This document shows positions 1 to 6,594 of a stretch of DNA of 9,740 bases, one piece after another. Numbering within the stretch: position 1 is the stretch's first letter; each line of letters starts with the position of its first letter. A model generated the notes under the pieces. That model was not told the origin of the DNA. It worked only from the letters and a program-made list of their open reading frames with translations, and searched no databases. Source of the DNA: Anaerolineales bacterium (lineage in GTDB: Bacteria; Chloroflexota; Anaerolineae; Anaerolineales; DRMV01); NCBI GenBank assembly GCA_026991215.1, contig JALXBY010000260.1:5106-14845 (forward strand), read 5' to 3'. The position numbers were made by a program, and so were the translations under genes.

Positions 1-482
1 TCGCGGTGCTGGCCGAGGTGGAGGACGTGGAAATCGAGATTCCGGAAAAGGACCTGAAAATCGACGTCTACAAGGCCGGCGGGCCCGGCGGCCAGCACGT
101 TCAGAAGAACGCCACCGCGGTGCGCATTACGCACCTGCCCACGGGCATCGTGGTCCAGTGCCAGGACGAGCGTTCCCTGACCCAGAACAAACGGCGGGCC
201 ATGCAGATTCTCCGGGCCCGGCTGTACGAAATGGAACGCCGTAAACGGGAAGAGGCCCTGGCTGCAGAGCGACGGGCCCAGGTGGGCATGGGCGAGCGGG
301 CGGAGAAAATCCGCACCTACAACTTCCCCCAGTCCCGCGTCACCGACCACCGGCTGCAGAAATCCGTATACAACCTGCCCGAGGTCCTGGATGGGGACCT
401 GGACGTGTTCATCGACGACTTGATTTTGCGGGACGAGGCCGAGCGCCTGGCGGCCATGGAGGTAACGGAGGGAGAAAAATAA
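1..482 (+). CDS. prfA: Peptide chain release factor 1, C-terminal part (cut by left window edge)
   Basis: Class I release factor that recognises UAA and UAG in the ribosomal A site and triggers hydrolysis of peptidyl-tRNA. The reading frame is already open at the window edge (codons from base 3), so the N-terminal and codon-recognition parts lie outside. Visible are the catalytic loop GGPGGQHVQK, with GGQ at bases 87-95, followed by AVRITHLPTGIVVQCQDER, which is the standard domain 3 core. The later segment IRTYNFPQSRVTDHR is the RF1 version; RF2 has a different sequence there. The tail ends in a Glu-rich TEGEK and TAA. The QKNAT variant after GGQ, instead of the common NKTDS, is a form I associate with Chloroflexota and relatives (recollection only). 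The usual partner prmC does not follow; a tRNA on the opposite strand does, 4 bp beyond the stop. The identification is secure. Confidence 0.96.
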   Translation, partial: AVLAEVEDVEIEIPEKDLKIDVYKAGGPGGQHVQKNATAVRITHLPTGIVVQCQDERSLTQNKRRAMQILRARLYEMERRKREEALAAERRAQVGMGERAEKIRTYNFPQSRVTDHRLQKSVYNLPEVLDGDLDVFIDDLILRDEAERLAAMEVTEGEK

Positions 483-485
483 AAA
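475..485 (-). terminator. T-rich 3' trailer of tRNA-Gly, overlapping the prfA stop codon
   Basis: Immediately after the tRNA 3' end the minus strand reads CTC, five T, A, five T. A U-rich tract directly behind a stable tRNA fold could act as the terminator, with the tRNA arms as the hairpin, or as the site where 3' trimming begins. There is no separate hairpin. The same bases encode the last Lys codon and TAA stop of the convergent prfA gene. Confidence 0.45.
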
Positions 486-486
486 G

Positions 487-558
487 AGCGGGCGACGGGA
501 TTCGAACCCGCGCATGGCGGCTTGGGAAGCCGCTGCCTTACCACTTGGCTACGCCCGC
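487..558 (-). tRNA. tRNA-Gly, anticodon CCC
   Basis: Reading the minus strand gives a complete 72-nt cloverleaf. The acceptor stem is GCGGGCG paired with CGCCCGC and a U discriminator base, as expected for tRNA-Gly. The D arm runs GCCAAGUGGUAAGGC. The anticodon arm is GCGGC-UUCCCAA-GCCGC with anticodon CCC, which reads GGG. The variable loop has 5 nt. The T arm is GCGGG-UUCGAAU-CCCGU. No CCA is encoded after the discriminator, so the end must be added by nucleotidyltransferase. Its own promoter lies just upstream. Confidence 0.97.
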
Positions 559-569
559 TTGCGCCCATT

Positions 570-599
570 ATTATAGGGACCCGGCAGGCCGACTGTCAA
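570..599 (-). promoter_or_regulatory. Sigma-70-type promoter of the tRNA-Gly gene
   Basis: On the minus strand a perfect -35 TTGACA (594-599) and a perfect -10 TATAAT (570-575) are separated by 18 bp. Transcription should start near 563, only about 5 nt before the mature tRNA 5' end at 558. Both hexamers match consensus in otherwise GC-rich DNA, and the position suits a stable RNA gene. Confidence 0.92.
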
Positions 600-680
600 G
601 ACGCGCCCGGCATTGAACGTTTGGATATGCCCAAGCCCCTTTCCCAACACCATCATCCGCACCATGGAGGAAAGTCATCG

Positions 681-3467
681 ATGGCTTCGCAGCCCTGGTA
701 TCGCATGACCGTGGAGGAGGTCTGCCAGGCCCTGCAGGTGGACCCTGCCCAGGGCCTTTCCGAAGAGGAAGCCCGCCGGCGCCTGGCCACCTACGGCCCC
801 AACCGTCTGCCCGAAGAGGCCGGTACCCCCCTCTGGCGGATGTTCCTGGAGCAGTTCACCGAGGCCATGGTGCTGCTCCTTTTGGCCGCGGCCGGCATCT
901 CCTGGGCCATGGGCGACTACAAGGAGGCCGTGGCCATTCTGGTCATCGTGGTGCTCAACGCGGTGCTGGGCGTCACCCAGGAGTACCGGGCCGAGCGGGC
1001 CCTGGCCGCGCTTCGGAAGCTGGCCGTACCCACCGTCCGGGTGCGGCGGGAGGGCACGGTCCGGGAGATTTCCGCGGAAGAGGTAGTCCCCGGCGACGTC
1101 CTCCTGCTGGAAGCCGGGGACGCGGTCCCGGCCGACGCCCGGGTGCTGCAGAGCGTGGAACTCCGGGTGGACGAATCGGCCCTGACGGGTGAATCGGAAC
1201 CCGTGTCCAAACAGGTGGAACCCCTGGAGATGGACCATGTGCCCATCGCGGAGCGCCGGAACATGCTGTTCATGGGCACCTGGGTGACCTTTGGCCACGG
1301 GGAAGCCGTGGTGGTGGCCACCGGCGAGCAGACCGAACTGGGCAAAATCGCCACCATGCTGCGCAGCGTGCAGCGGGAACCGACGCCCCTGCAACGCCGG
1401 CTGGCCCGCCTGGGCCGGGACCTGACCTTCGCGGCCCTGGCCCTGATTGTGCTCATCTTCCTTCTGGGCCTGTTGCAGGGCCAGGACCCCCGGTACATGT
1501 TCATCACCGCCATCAGCATGGCCGTGGCCGCGGTGCCCGAAGGCCTGCCGGCCGTGGTGACCATCGCCCTGGCCCTGGGCGCGCAGCGGATGCTCCGCCG
1601 CAACGCCCTGATTCGCAAGCTCCCCGCGGTGGAAACCCTGGGTTCCGTCACCACCATCTGCACCGACAAAACCGGCACCCTGACCCAAAACCGCATGACC
1701 GTGGTGGTGCTGGATGGCTTTGGCAAGCGCTGTGACGTGGCCCAGTTGACCACCCGCATGGGCGGTCGGGTGGTTCGCATTACCGAAACCACCGCGTCCC
1801 TGGCCTGCCTGGACGACGACCCCGACTTCCCCGTGATGCTCATCACGGCCGCGCTGTGCAACAACGCGCAACTGGTTCCCCCCACGGACGGCGAAGACCT
1901 CAAGGCCCTGGGCGACCCCACGGAAGCCGCGCTGGTGGTGGCCGCGGCCCGCTTTGGGTACCCCAAACCGGCCCTGGAAACGGTCTTCCCCAGGGTGGCC
2001 GAGGTGCCTTTTACCTCCAAACGCAAACGCATGAGCACGGTGCACACCGTGAACCAGGAGGCCCTGCCCCAATTCCCCCGGCTGCATCGGCTCTGGGAAC
2101 GGCTGTTCGCGGACCGGGAGGTGCCGCCGTATGTGGTCTTCGTCAAGGGCGCGGCCGATGTGCTGCTGGCCCGCAGCAACCGGCTGTGGAAGGATGGGGA
2201 AGTCATCCCCCTGAGCGAGGCGCATCGGGCGCACCTGCTCCAGGCCAACGAAGACCTGGCCCGGCAGGGCATCCGGGTGCTGGGCCTGGCCCTGAAAGGG
2301 CTGGACACCCTGCCCGAAAACGGCCCCGCGCTGGAGCAGGCCGCGGAAACCGACCTGATTTTCCTGGGCCTGGTGGGGATGAAGGACCCCCTGCGGCCTG
2401 AGGCCATGGAAGCCGTTCGGGTGTGCCGGGAGGCCGGCATCGAGGTCAAGATGATTACCGGGGACCATCCCGCGACCGCGCGGGCCATTGCCCAGGAACT
2501 GGGCCTGCTTGAAGACGACCAGGATGCCTTCCTCACGGGGGTGGAACTGGAACGCCTTTCCCCCGAAGACCTGAAGGCCCGGGTGGAAAACGTCCGGGTG
2601 TTTGCCCGGGTCGCGCCGGAGCACAAGTTGCGGATTGTGGAAGCCCTGCAGGCGCGCGGGCACATCACGGCCATGACCGGCGACGGCGTGAACGACGCGC
2701 CCGCCCTCAAGAAGGCCGACATCGGCGTGGCCATGGGCAAAATCGGCACCGAGGTGGCCAAGGAAGCCGCGGATATGGTGCTTTTGGACGACAACTTCGC
2801 CACCATCGTGGCCGCGGTGGAAGAAGGCCGCGTCATCTACGACAACGTGCGGCGTTTCATCCAGTACACCTTGAGTTCCAACATCGGGGAAATTTTCGTG
2901 ATGCTGGTGGGTCCCCTGCTGGGGATGCCGGTGCCCCTGACGCCCCTGCAGATTCTGTGGATTAACCTGGTCACCGACGGCCTGCCCGGCCTGGCCCTCA
3001 CGGTGGAGCCGCCCGAAAAGGACACGATGAAACGGCCGCCCTATCCGCCCCAGACCTCGATTTTGGGCCGGGGCCTGGGCCGGGACGTGCTTTGGGTCGG
3101 CCTGGTTTTGGGCGCGTTGAGCCTGCTTTCCGGCTGGTTGTTGTGGAAGGAGGGCCGGGAGACCTGGCGCACGGTGTTGTTTACCGTCCTGTGCCTGAGC
3201 CAGATGAGCAACGCCTGGGCCTTGCGCAGTTACAAGGAGTCCATCTTCACCCGTGGGTTGTGGACCAACAAGGCCCTGCTGGGAGCCATCGGCCTGACTT
3301 TCCTGCTGCAACTCCTGGTGGTGTACGTGCCCGGCTTGCAGACCATCTTCGGCACCCAGGCCCTCTCGCTCCAGGAGTTCCTCCTGGCCACCCTGTTCAT
3401 CCCTGGGGTCCTGATTGCCTTCGAGTTCAAGAAGTGGCTGGTGCGCCGCGGGGTGCTGGCGTTTTAG
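681..3467 (+). CDS. P2-type cation-transporting ATPase, probably Ca2+ exporting
   Basis: ATP-driven membrane pump of the SERCA/PMCA-like P2 group, 928 aa. The start at 681 is chosen because GGAGG (666-670) lies 10 bp upstream and the protein then opens with the usual cytosolic N-terminal segment (EEVCQAL, YGPNRLPEE). Motifs in order: TGES of the actuator domain at residues 169-172; PEGLP in M4 near 286-290; phosphorylation motif DKTGTLT with Asp329; N-domain GDPTEAAL and KGAAD; TGDHPATA; hinge TGDGVNDAP at 666-674. In the transport core, M5 has NIGE (Asn734, Glu737) and M6 has NLVTD (Asn762, Thr765, Asp766), matching SERCA ligands. In M8 the position of SERCA Glu908 appears to be Gln841. This favours Ca2+ as substrate, but Na+ or Mn2+ cannot be excluded. 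I see no promoter in the 120 bp before it. Confidence 0.93.
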   Translation: MASQPWYRMTVEEVCQALQVDPAQGLSEEEARRRLATYGPNRLPEEAGTPLWRMFLEQFTEAMVLLLLAAAGISWAMGDYKEAVAILVIVVLNAVLGVTQEYRAERALAALRKLAVPTVRVRREGTVREISAEEVVPGDVLLLEAGDAVPADARVLQSVELRVDESALTGESEPVSKQVEPLEMDHVPIAERRNMLFMGTWVTFGHGEAVVVATGEQTELGKIATMLRSVQREPTPLQRRLARLGRDLTFAALALIVLIFLLGLLQGQDPRYMFITAISMAVAAVPEGLPAVVTIALALGAQRMLRRNALIRKLPAVETLGSVTTICTDKTGTLTQNRMTVVVLDGFGKRCDVAQLTTRMGGRVVRITETTASLACLDDDPDFPVMLITAALCNNAQLVPPTDGEDLKALGDPTEAALVVAAARFGYPKPALETVFPRVAEVPFTSKRKRMSTVHTVNQEALPQFPRLHRLWERLFADREVPPYVVFVKGAADVLLARSNRLWKDGEVIPLSEAHRAHLLQANEDLARQGIRVLGLALKGLDTLPENGPALEQAAETDLIFLGLVGMKDPLRPEAMEAVRVCREAGIEVKMITGDHPATARAIAQELGLLEDDQDAFLTGVELERLSPEDLKARVENVRVFARVAPEHKLRIVEALQARGHITAMTGDGVNDAPALKKADIGVAMGKIGTEVAKEAADMVLLDDNFATIVAAVEEGRVIYDNVRRFIQYTLSSNIGEIFVMLVGPLLGMPVPLTPLQILWINLVTDGLPGLALTVEPPEKDTMKRPPYPPQTSILGRGLGRDVLWVGLVLGALSLLSGWLLWKEGRETWRTVLFTVLCLSQMSNAWALRSYKESIFTRGLWTNKALLGAIGLTFLLQLLVVYVPGLQTIFGTQALSLQEFLLATLFIPGVLIAFEFKKWLVRRGVLAF

Positions 3468-3476
3468 CGCAGGCTT

Positions 3477-3497
3477 GAGAAGGTGCTTCTCACCTTC
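3477..3497 (+). other. Two mutually exclusive small hairpins after the ATPase gene
   Basis: Two perfect stems share bases. GAGAAG (3477-3482) pairs with CTTCTC (3486-3491) across a 3-nt loop, and GAAGGTG (3479-3485) pairs with CACCTTC (3491-3497) across a 5-nt loop. There is no T tract directly behind, so this is not a classic terminator. It may stabilise the 3' end of the ATPase mRNA. The function is unknown. Confidence 0.4.
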
Positions 3498-3506
3498 ACG
3501 GGCAGG

Positions 3507-3545
3507 CAGGGCCGTAAAAGGGGCCAGGCGCCCTGTATACTTTTT
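3507..3545 (+). terminator. Possible intrinsic terminator of the ATPase gene
   Basis: CAGGGC (3507-3512) pairs with GCCCTG (3530-3535), and further GGCC elements inside can pair. This is followed by TATAC and five T (3541-3545). The loop is long and the T tract begins 5 nt after the stem, so the call is tentative. The same bases include a possible -10 box, described separately. Confidence 0.35.
3536..3541 (+). promoter_or_regulatory. Possible -10 element for the NYN-domain gene
   Basis: TATACT (3536-3541) is a good -10 hexamer, but no convincing -35 lies 16-18 bp upstream (CGTAAA-like). If used, the leader to the ATG at 3665 would be about 115 nt. It overlaps the possible terminator, and only one of the two readings may be right. 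Confidence 0.3.
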
Positions 3546-3664
3546 GTTATCGTGCCGGGGAGACGTGCTTGAGGCAACGCTGACGTTACAGCACGTCGGG
3601 GCAGAAAGGGTTGGGTGTTCGGCCAAGGACGTTCGTTCGTACCACACACAAGGGAGTGCGGTCC

Positions 3665-4753
3665 ATGTCCCAGGAGGCATCGAGACGTCGCCGTGTGGCC
3701 CTGTTTCTGGATTTCGAAAACCTGTACACCTCCCTCAAGAACCGGACCAGGACGCCGGAGTACCCCTATGGCCTGCCGCCCAAGATGGACTTCGAACGCC
3801 TGGTGGCCTTCATCGAAGACCGGTTCGGGACCCTGGACCGGGAGGATTTCATCGTCGTGGCCAACTTCACCCATTACGACCCCCAAAGCGGCGGCCTGAA
3901 CCGGGTGGCCACGGTCATCGACGCGCAGAGCTTCCTGCACCCCCGTGTCCGTCGTCGTCGGCAGCCTTCGCCGGGCAAAAAGTGGGTGATTCACAACTAC
4001 GCGGACATGCGCCTGGCCTTCGAACTGGGCCGCCACGTGGAAACCCGGCCCGCCGACCTCTACATTTTGGGGTCGGGGGACGAGGCCTTCACCGCGCTGG
4101 GCCGCACCCTCCAGGAGATGGGTTACAACGTCATCTTCATGGTTCCGGACCTGCGCTCCCCGTCCACCGACCAGAACATCCTGGCCGAGTTCCCGGTGTT
4201 CGACTTCCTGAGCACCCAGTCCTTCACCCCAGACCCGCCAGCCGAAGAGGAAGAAGCCCCAACCCCGCCCGAACCCGACGAGACCTTGGTGCAACTGGTG
4301 GGCAGGTTGCGCCGGGCCTTCCGCAGCGCCATCCCCCTGGACCTGGTGCAGGCCCTCTGGCCGGATACGGCCTCCTGGGAAGACGCGTTGAACAAGGCCC
4401 GCGGTCGGGGCCGCATCGACCTGTGGGAAGACCCGGCCGGCATCCCGTGCATTTCCCTGAGGGAGGAACGGTTGTACGGCAAGGTCCACGTGATGCCGGT
4501 GCGGGAAGATGTGGCGCGCACGGCCCGCCTGCTGCGCGCGGTGCGGGAACTGGCGGCCCAGGCCCCCCAGGATGCGGACCGGGCCTTCTGGCGGCGGGGC
4601 CTGCAAAAGGGCCTGGGCATCAGCGCGAAGGAAGCCAAGCGCCTGCTGGCCCTGCTCCTGGAAACCGGCGTGTTGCAGGATGGTCGCCTGAACCGGCCCA
4701 ACCTGAGCCTGACCCACGCCCAACGGCTGGCGCAACGGTTGCGGTCGGCGTAG
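3665..4753 (+). CDS. NYN (PIN-like) domain protein with C-terminal winged-helix-like region
   Basis: Predicted metal-dependent RNase-fold protein of the NYN/LabA/DUF88 type, 362 aa, cytosolic. ATG 3665 has AAGGGAG 8 bp upstream. The N-terminal domain (about 10-185) opens with a beta strand ending in the acidic motif LDFENL (Asp16, Glu18, Asn19). It continues with YADMRLAFEL (Asp114, Glu120) and closes with LYILGSGDEAF (Asp139). These are the acidic positions expected to bind metal in this family. A Pro/Glu-rich linker spans about 187-206. The remainder (207-362) appears to hold two helical, winged-helix-like units, the first ending in WEDPAGIPCISL and the second in LLETGVLQDGRL, which may bind nucleic acid. 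Family members act on RNA or remain uncharacterised; the target here is unknown. The gene ends 3 bp from the convergent glycosyltransferase. Domain assignment is firm, function is not. Confidence 0.85.
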   Translation: MSQEASRRRRVALFLDFENLYTSLKNRTRTPEYPYGLPPKMDFERLVAFIEDRFGTLDREDFIVVANFTHYDPQSGGLNRVATVIDAQSFLHPRVRRRRQPSPGKKWVIHNYADMRLAFELGRHVETRPADLYILGSGDEAFTALGRTLQEMGYNVIFMVPDLRSPSTDQNILAEFPVFDFLSTQSFTPDPPAEEEEAPTPPEPDETLVQLVGRLRRAFRSAIPLDLVQALWPDTASWEDALNKARGRGRIDLWEDPAGIPCISLREERLYGKVHVMPVREDVARTARLLRAVRELAAQAPQDADRAFWRRGLQKGLGISAKEAKRLLALLLETGVLQDGRLNRPNLSLTHAQRLAQRLRSA

Positions 4754-4756
4754 CCT

Positions 4757-5500
4757 TTACCTCTGGCGTCCCTTCCGGGCCTGCCGCAGCCACTTCCCCC
4801 AGCGCCAGCGCATCATCAACACGGCCCAGGCCGCTTCCCGCTGTACGGCAAAGGAAAGTTTGGATTCCCCCCAACTGCGCTCCCGGAAGAAAATCGGCAC
4901 CTCGCGAATGCGGAACCCCAGCCGGTAGGCCAGGTAAATCATCTCGATTTGGAAGACGTAGCCCGTGGACCGTATCTGGTCCAGCGGCAGCGCGGCCATG
5001 ACCTGCCGCCGCCAGAGCCGATACCCCCCGGTGACGTCCCGAATGGGCAGGCCGAGGATGAACCGGGCGTACAGGTTCCCGCCTTTGGAAAGCATCCGCC
5101 GCCGCAGAGGCCAGCTGGGGTCCAACCCGCCCCCCGGCACGTAGCGGGAACCCAGAACCACGTCGGCATCCTCCAGGGCCTGGTACATGGCCGGCAGCCG
5201 TTCCGGGGGATGGGAAAGGTCGGCATCCATCTGGCCGATGACCTCTGCGCCTTTCTCCAGGGCATAGCGGAACCCGGCCCGGTACGCGGGTCCCAGGCCC
5301 TCCTTGCGGGACCGATGCATCACGTCAATGCGGTCGGGGTGTTGAGCGCGCAGGGTCTCGGCCACCTCGCCGGTTCCGTCGGGGCTGTTGTCGTCCACCA
5401 CCAGGATGTGCAACGGCAGGGGCAGGGCGAGCAGTTGTTCCACCAGGCGGGGCAGGTTGCCGGCTTCGTTATACGTGGGGATGACCATCCATAGTGTCAC
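4757..5500 (-). CDS. GT2 family glycosyltransferase, DPM1-like polyprenol-phosphate sugar synthase
   Basis: Transfers a sugar, mannose in the best-known relatives, from a nucleotide donor to polyprenyl phosphate at the inner face of the membrane, 247 aa. The GT-A fold is clear: VIPTYNEAGNL (6-16), LVVDDNSPDGT (33-43), and the metal-binding DAD motif in QMDADLSHPPE (Asp92, Asp94). GSRYVPGG, VTGGYRLWRR and FFRERSWGESK follow, all typical of DPM1-like enzymes. No C-terminal membrane segments are present; the protein ends in a basic tail (RQARKGRQR) that could sit on the membrane. GTG 5500 is preferred because AAGAGG lies 8 bp upstream; ATG at 5488 is the alternative. The 65-bp gap behind the response regulator has no visible terminator, so co-transcription is likely. 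Sugar specificity cannot be read from sequence. Confidence 0.9.
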   Translation of the reverse strand: MTLWMVIPTYNEAGNLPRLVEQLLALPLPLHILVVDDNSPDGTGEVAETLRAQHPDRIDVMHRSRKEGLGPAYRAGFRYALEKGAEVIGQMDADLSHPPERLPAMYQALEDADVVLGSRYVPGGGLDPSWPLRRRMLSKGGNLYARFILGLPIRDVTGGYRLWRRQVMAALPLDQIRSTGYVFQIEMIYLAYRLGFRIREVPIFFRERSWGESKLSFAVQREAAWAVLMMRWRWGKWLRQARKGRQR

Positions 5501-5565
5501 GGTTATCGCCTCTTGTGGGGGAATTCAAGGGTATGGCGGCCCCGGGGAACAGGGCGAAAGGGGGT

Positions 5566-6456
5566 TCACGCTTCGGCCCGCTGGCGTTCCAGGTGCTTGA
5601 GCACCTCACCGGCGTGTTCCCAGTGGCCATCGCGGTGGGTCAGACTGCACAGGTGGAGCCGCAAGCGGCGGTCTTCGGGCAACTGCTGCCAGTCTTCCCA
5701 GGCGTAGAAATAGGGGAGTTTGGGTTCCAGGATTTCCCGCACCCGCTTTTGGTACCGGGGAAGGCGTTCGGGCACGGTCAGGAAGGCGAAGTCCACGTCG
5801 CTCAGGTGGGCGGCCAGGTCTTCGGTGGAAACGCCCCGCAATACGTAGTGCACGAGTTTTCCGATGGCGTAAAGCGCGTCGTTGGCCGCGAGGATGCCGT
5901 ACCGTTGCCGCAGGTCGTCGAAGTTCTCGATGAACACGCCCAAAAGCGCCCAGGGCATGCGGTGTTGCAGGCGTTCCTGCAGGGCCTGCTGGAGCACTTC
6001 TGGCGAGGCCAGGCCGGTCACCGGATGGAAGCGGTGGACCCGGCGGGCGCTTTCCAGGGTGTTGCGGATGCGCAAACGGAGTTCGTGCAGGTCGAAGGGC
6101 TTGGTGATGTAATCGTCCGCGCCCAGGCGCAGCCCGCTGAGCAGGGCTTCCCGCCCCCGCACCTCGGTGAGGAAGATGATGGGGATGTACGCGGTCTTGG
6201 GGTGCTGTTGCAGTTGTTTCGCCACGTCGAAGCCGCTGATGTCGGGCAGGTGAATGTCCAGGAGGATGATGTCGGGCTGCATTTCCCGGGCCGCGCGCAG
6301 CCCGTCCTGGCCGGTGTACGCGGCCCGCAAGTCCACCGCGTAGTTGGCGAAGTAGGCCTGAAGCATTTCGGCCAGGGCGCGGTCGTCGTCGATGAGCAGG
6401 ACACGGGGTTGATTGCCTACAGGTAACGCAGCCAGCCCCTGTTCGGTCATTGCCAT
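5566..6456 (-). CDS. Response regulator: REC domain fused to a degenerate GGDEF domain
   Basis: Cytosolic signalling protein, 296 aa. Residues 17-135 form a complete receiver domain: acidic pocket IDDD (Asp23-Asp25), phosphoacceptor Asp67 in LLDIHLPD, switch Thr97 in FLTEV, and Lys119 in TKPF. The second half (about 143-290) follows a GGDEF plan, beginning HPVTGLASPEVL where active enzymes have DPLTGL-NR, then FIENFDDLRQRYGILAANDAL. The active-site signature, however, is SDVDF (219-223) instead of GGDEF, so cyclic-di-GMP synthesis is very unlikely; a binding or scaffolding role is more plausible. The start ATG 6456 has GAGGAG 5 bp upstream; a second ATG at 6450 is 11 bp away. No histidine kinase is in the window. 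A terminator upstream separates it from the V4R gene, but I see no convincing promoter for it. The glycosyltransferase follows and may be co-transcribed. Confidence 0.9.
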   Translation of the reverse strand: MAMTEQGLAALPVGNQPRVLLIDDDRALAEMLQAYFANYAVDLRAAYTGQDGLRAAREMQPDIILLDIHLPDISGFDVAKQLQQHPKTAYIPIIFLTEVRGREALLSGLRLGADDYITKPFDLHELRLRIRNTLESARRVHRFHPVTGLASPEVLQQALQERLQHRMPWALLGVFIENFDDLRQRYGILAANDALYAIGKLVHYVLRGVSTEDLAAHLSDVDFAFLTVPERLPRYQKRVREILEPKLPYFYAWEDWQQLPEDRRLRLHLCSLTHRDGHWEHAGEVLKHLERQRAEA

Positions 6457-6515
6457 CCCAACTCCTCAAAAGGTGGGTTGACCCGACTGGTGGCAAAGGC
6501 TCTCATCCAAGTTTA

Positions 6516-6554
6516 AGAAAAACAAAACGGGAGAAACCCGACCGGATTTCTCCC
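6516..6554 (-). terminator. Rho-independent terminator after the V4R gene
   Basis: On the minus strand GGGAGAAA (6554-6547) pairs perfectly with TTTCTCCC (6536-6529). Two further C-G pairs are possible inside, across one mismatch. The stem is followed by GTTTTGTTTTTC, a clear T-rich tract. It lies about 40 bp beyond the V4R stop codon, so the Roadblock-V4R transcript should end here, before the response regulator gene. Confidence 0.9.
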
Positions 6555-6594
6555 TACCAAAGAGCAGCGTGCTTGCGCATCCCAGGGACGGTCC

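Noticed and set aside
522..680. N-terminal extension of the ATPase to 522
   Set aside because: It would start inside the tRNA gene and cross the tRNA promoter. The extra residues have no family match, and GGAGG supports ATG 681.
675..3680. A 1001-codon open frame on the minus strand opposite the ATPase gene
   Set aside because: The translation is rich in Gln, Gly and His with no recognisable motif. It is the expected antisense frame of a gene with strong G/C third positions that avoids TTA, CTA and TCA codons. The plus strand encodes a complete P-type ATPase.
3415..5001. A 528-codon plus-strand open frame across the NYN gene
   Set aside because: It overlaps the ATPase end, the NYN gene and the opposite-strand glycosyltransferase, and its translation is Pro/Gly/Arg-rich low-complexity sequence without motifs. 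It is a frame shadow of the NYN gene.
5494..6426. A 310-codon plus-strand open frame opposite the response regulator
   Set aside because: Its composition is typical of an antisense frame, and the minus strand holds a clear REC domain with all catalytic residues.
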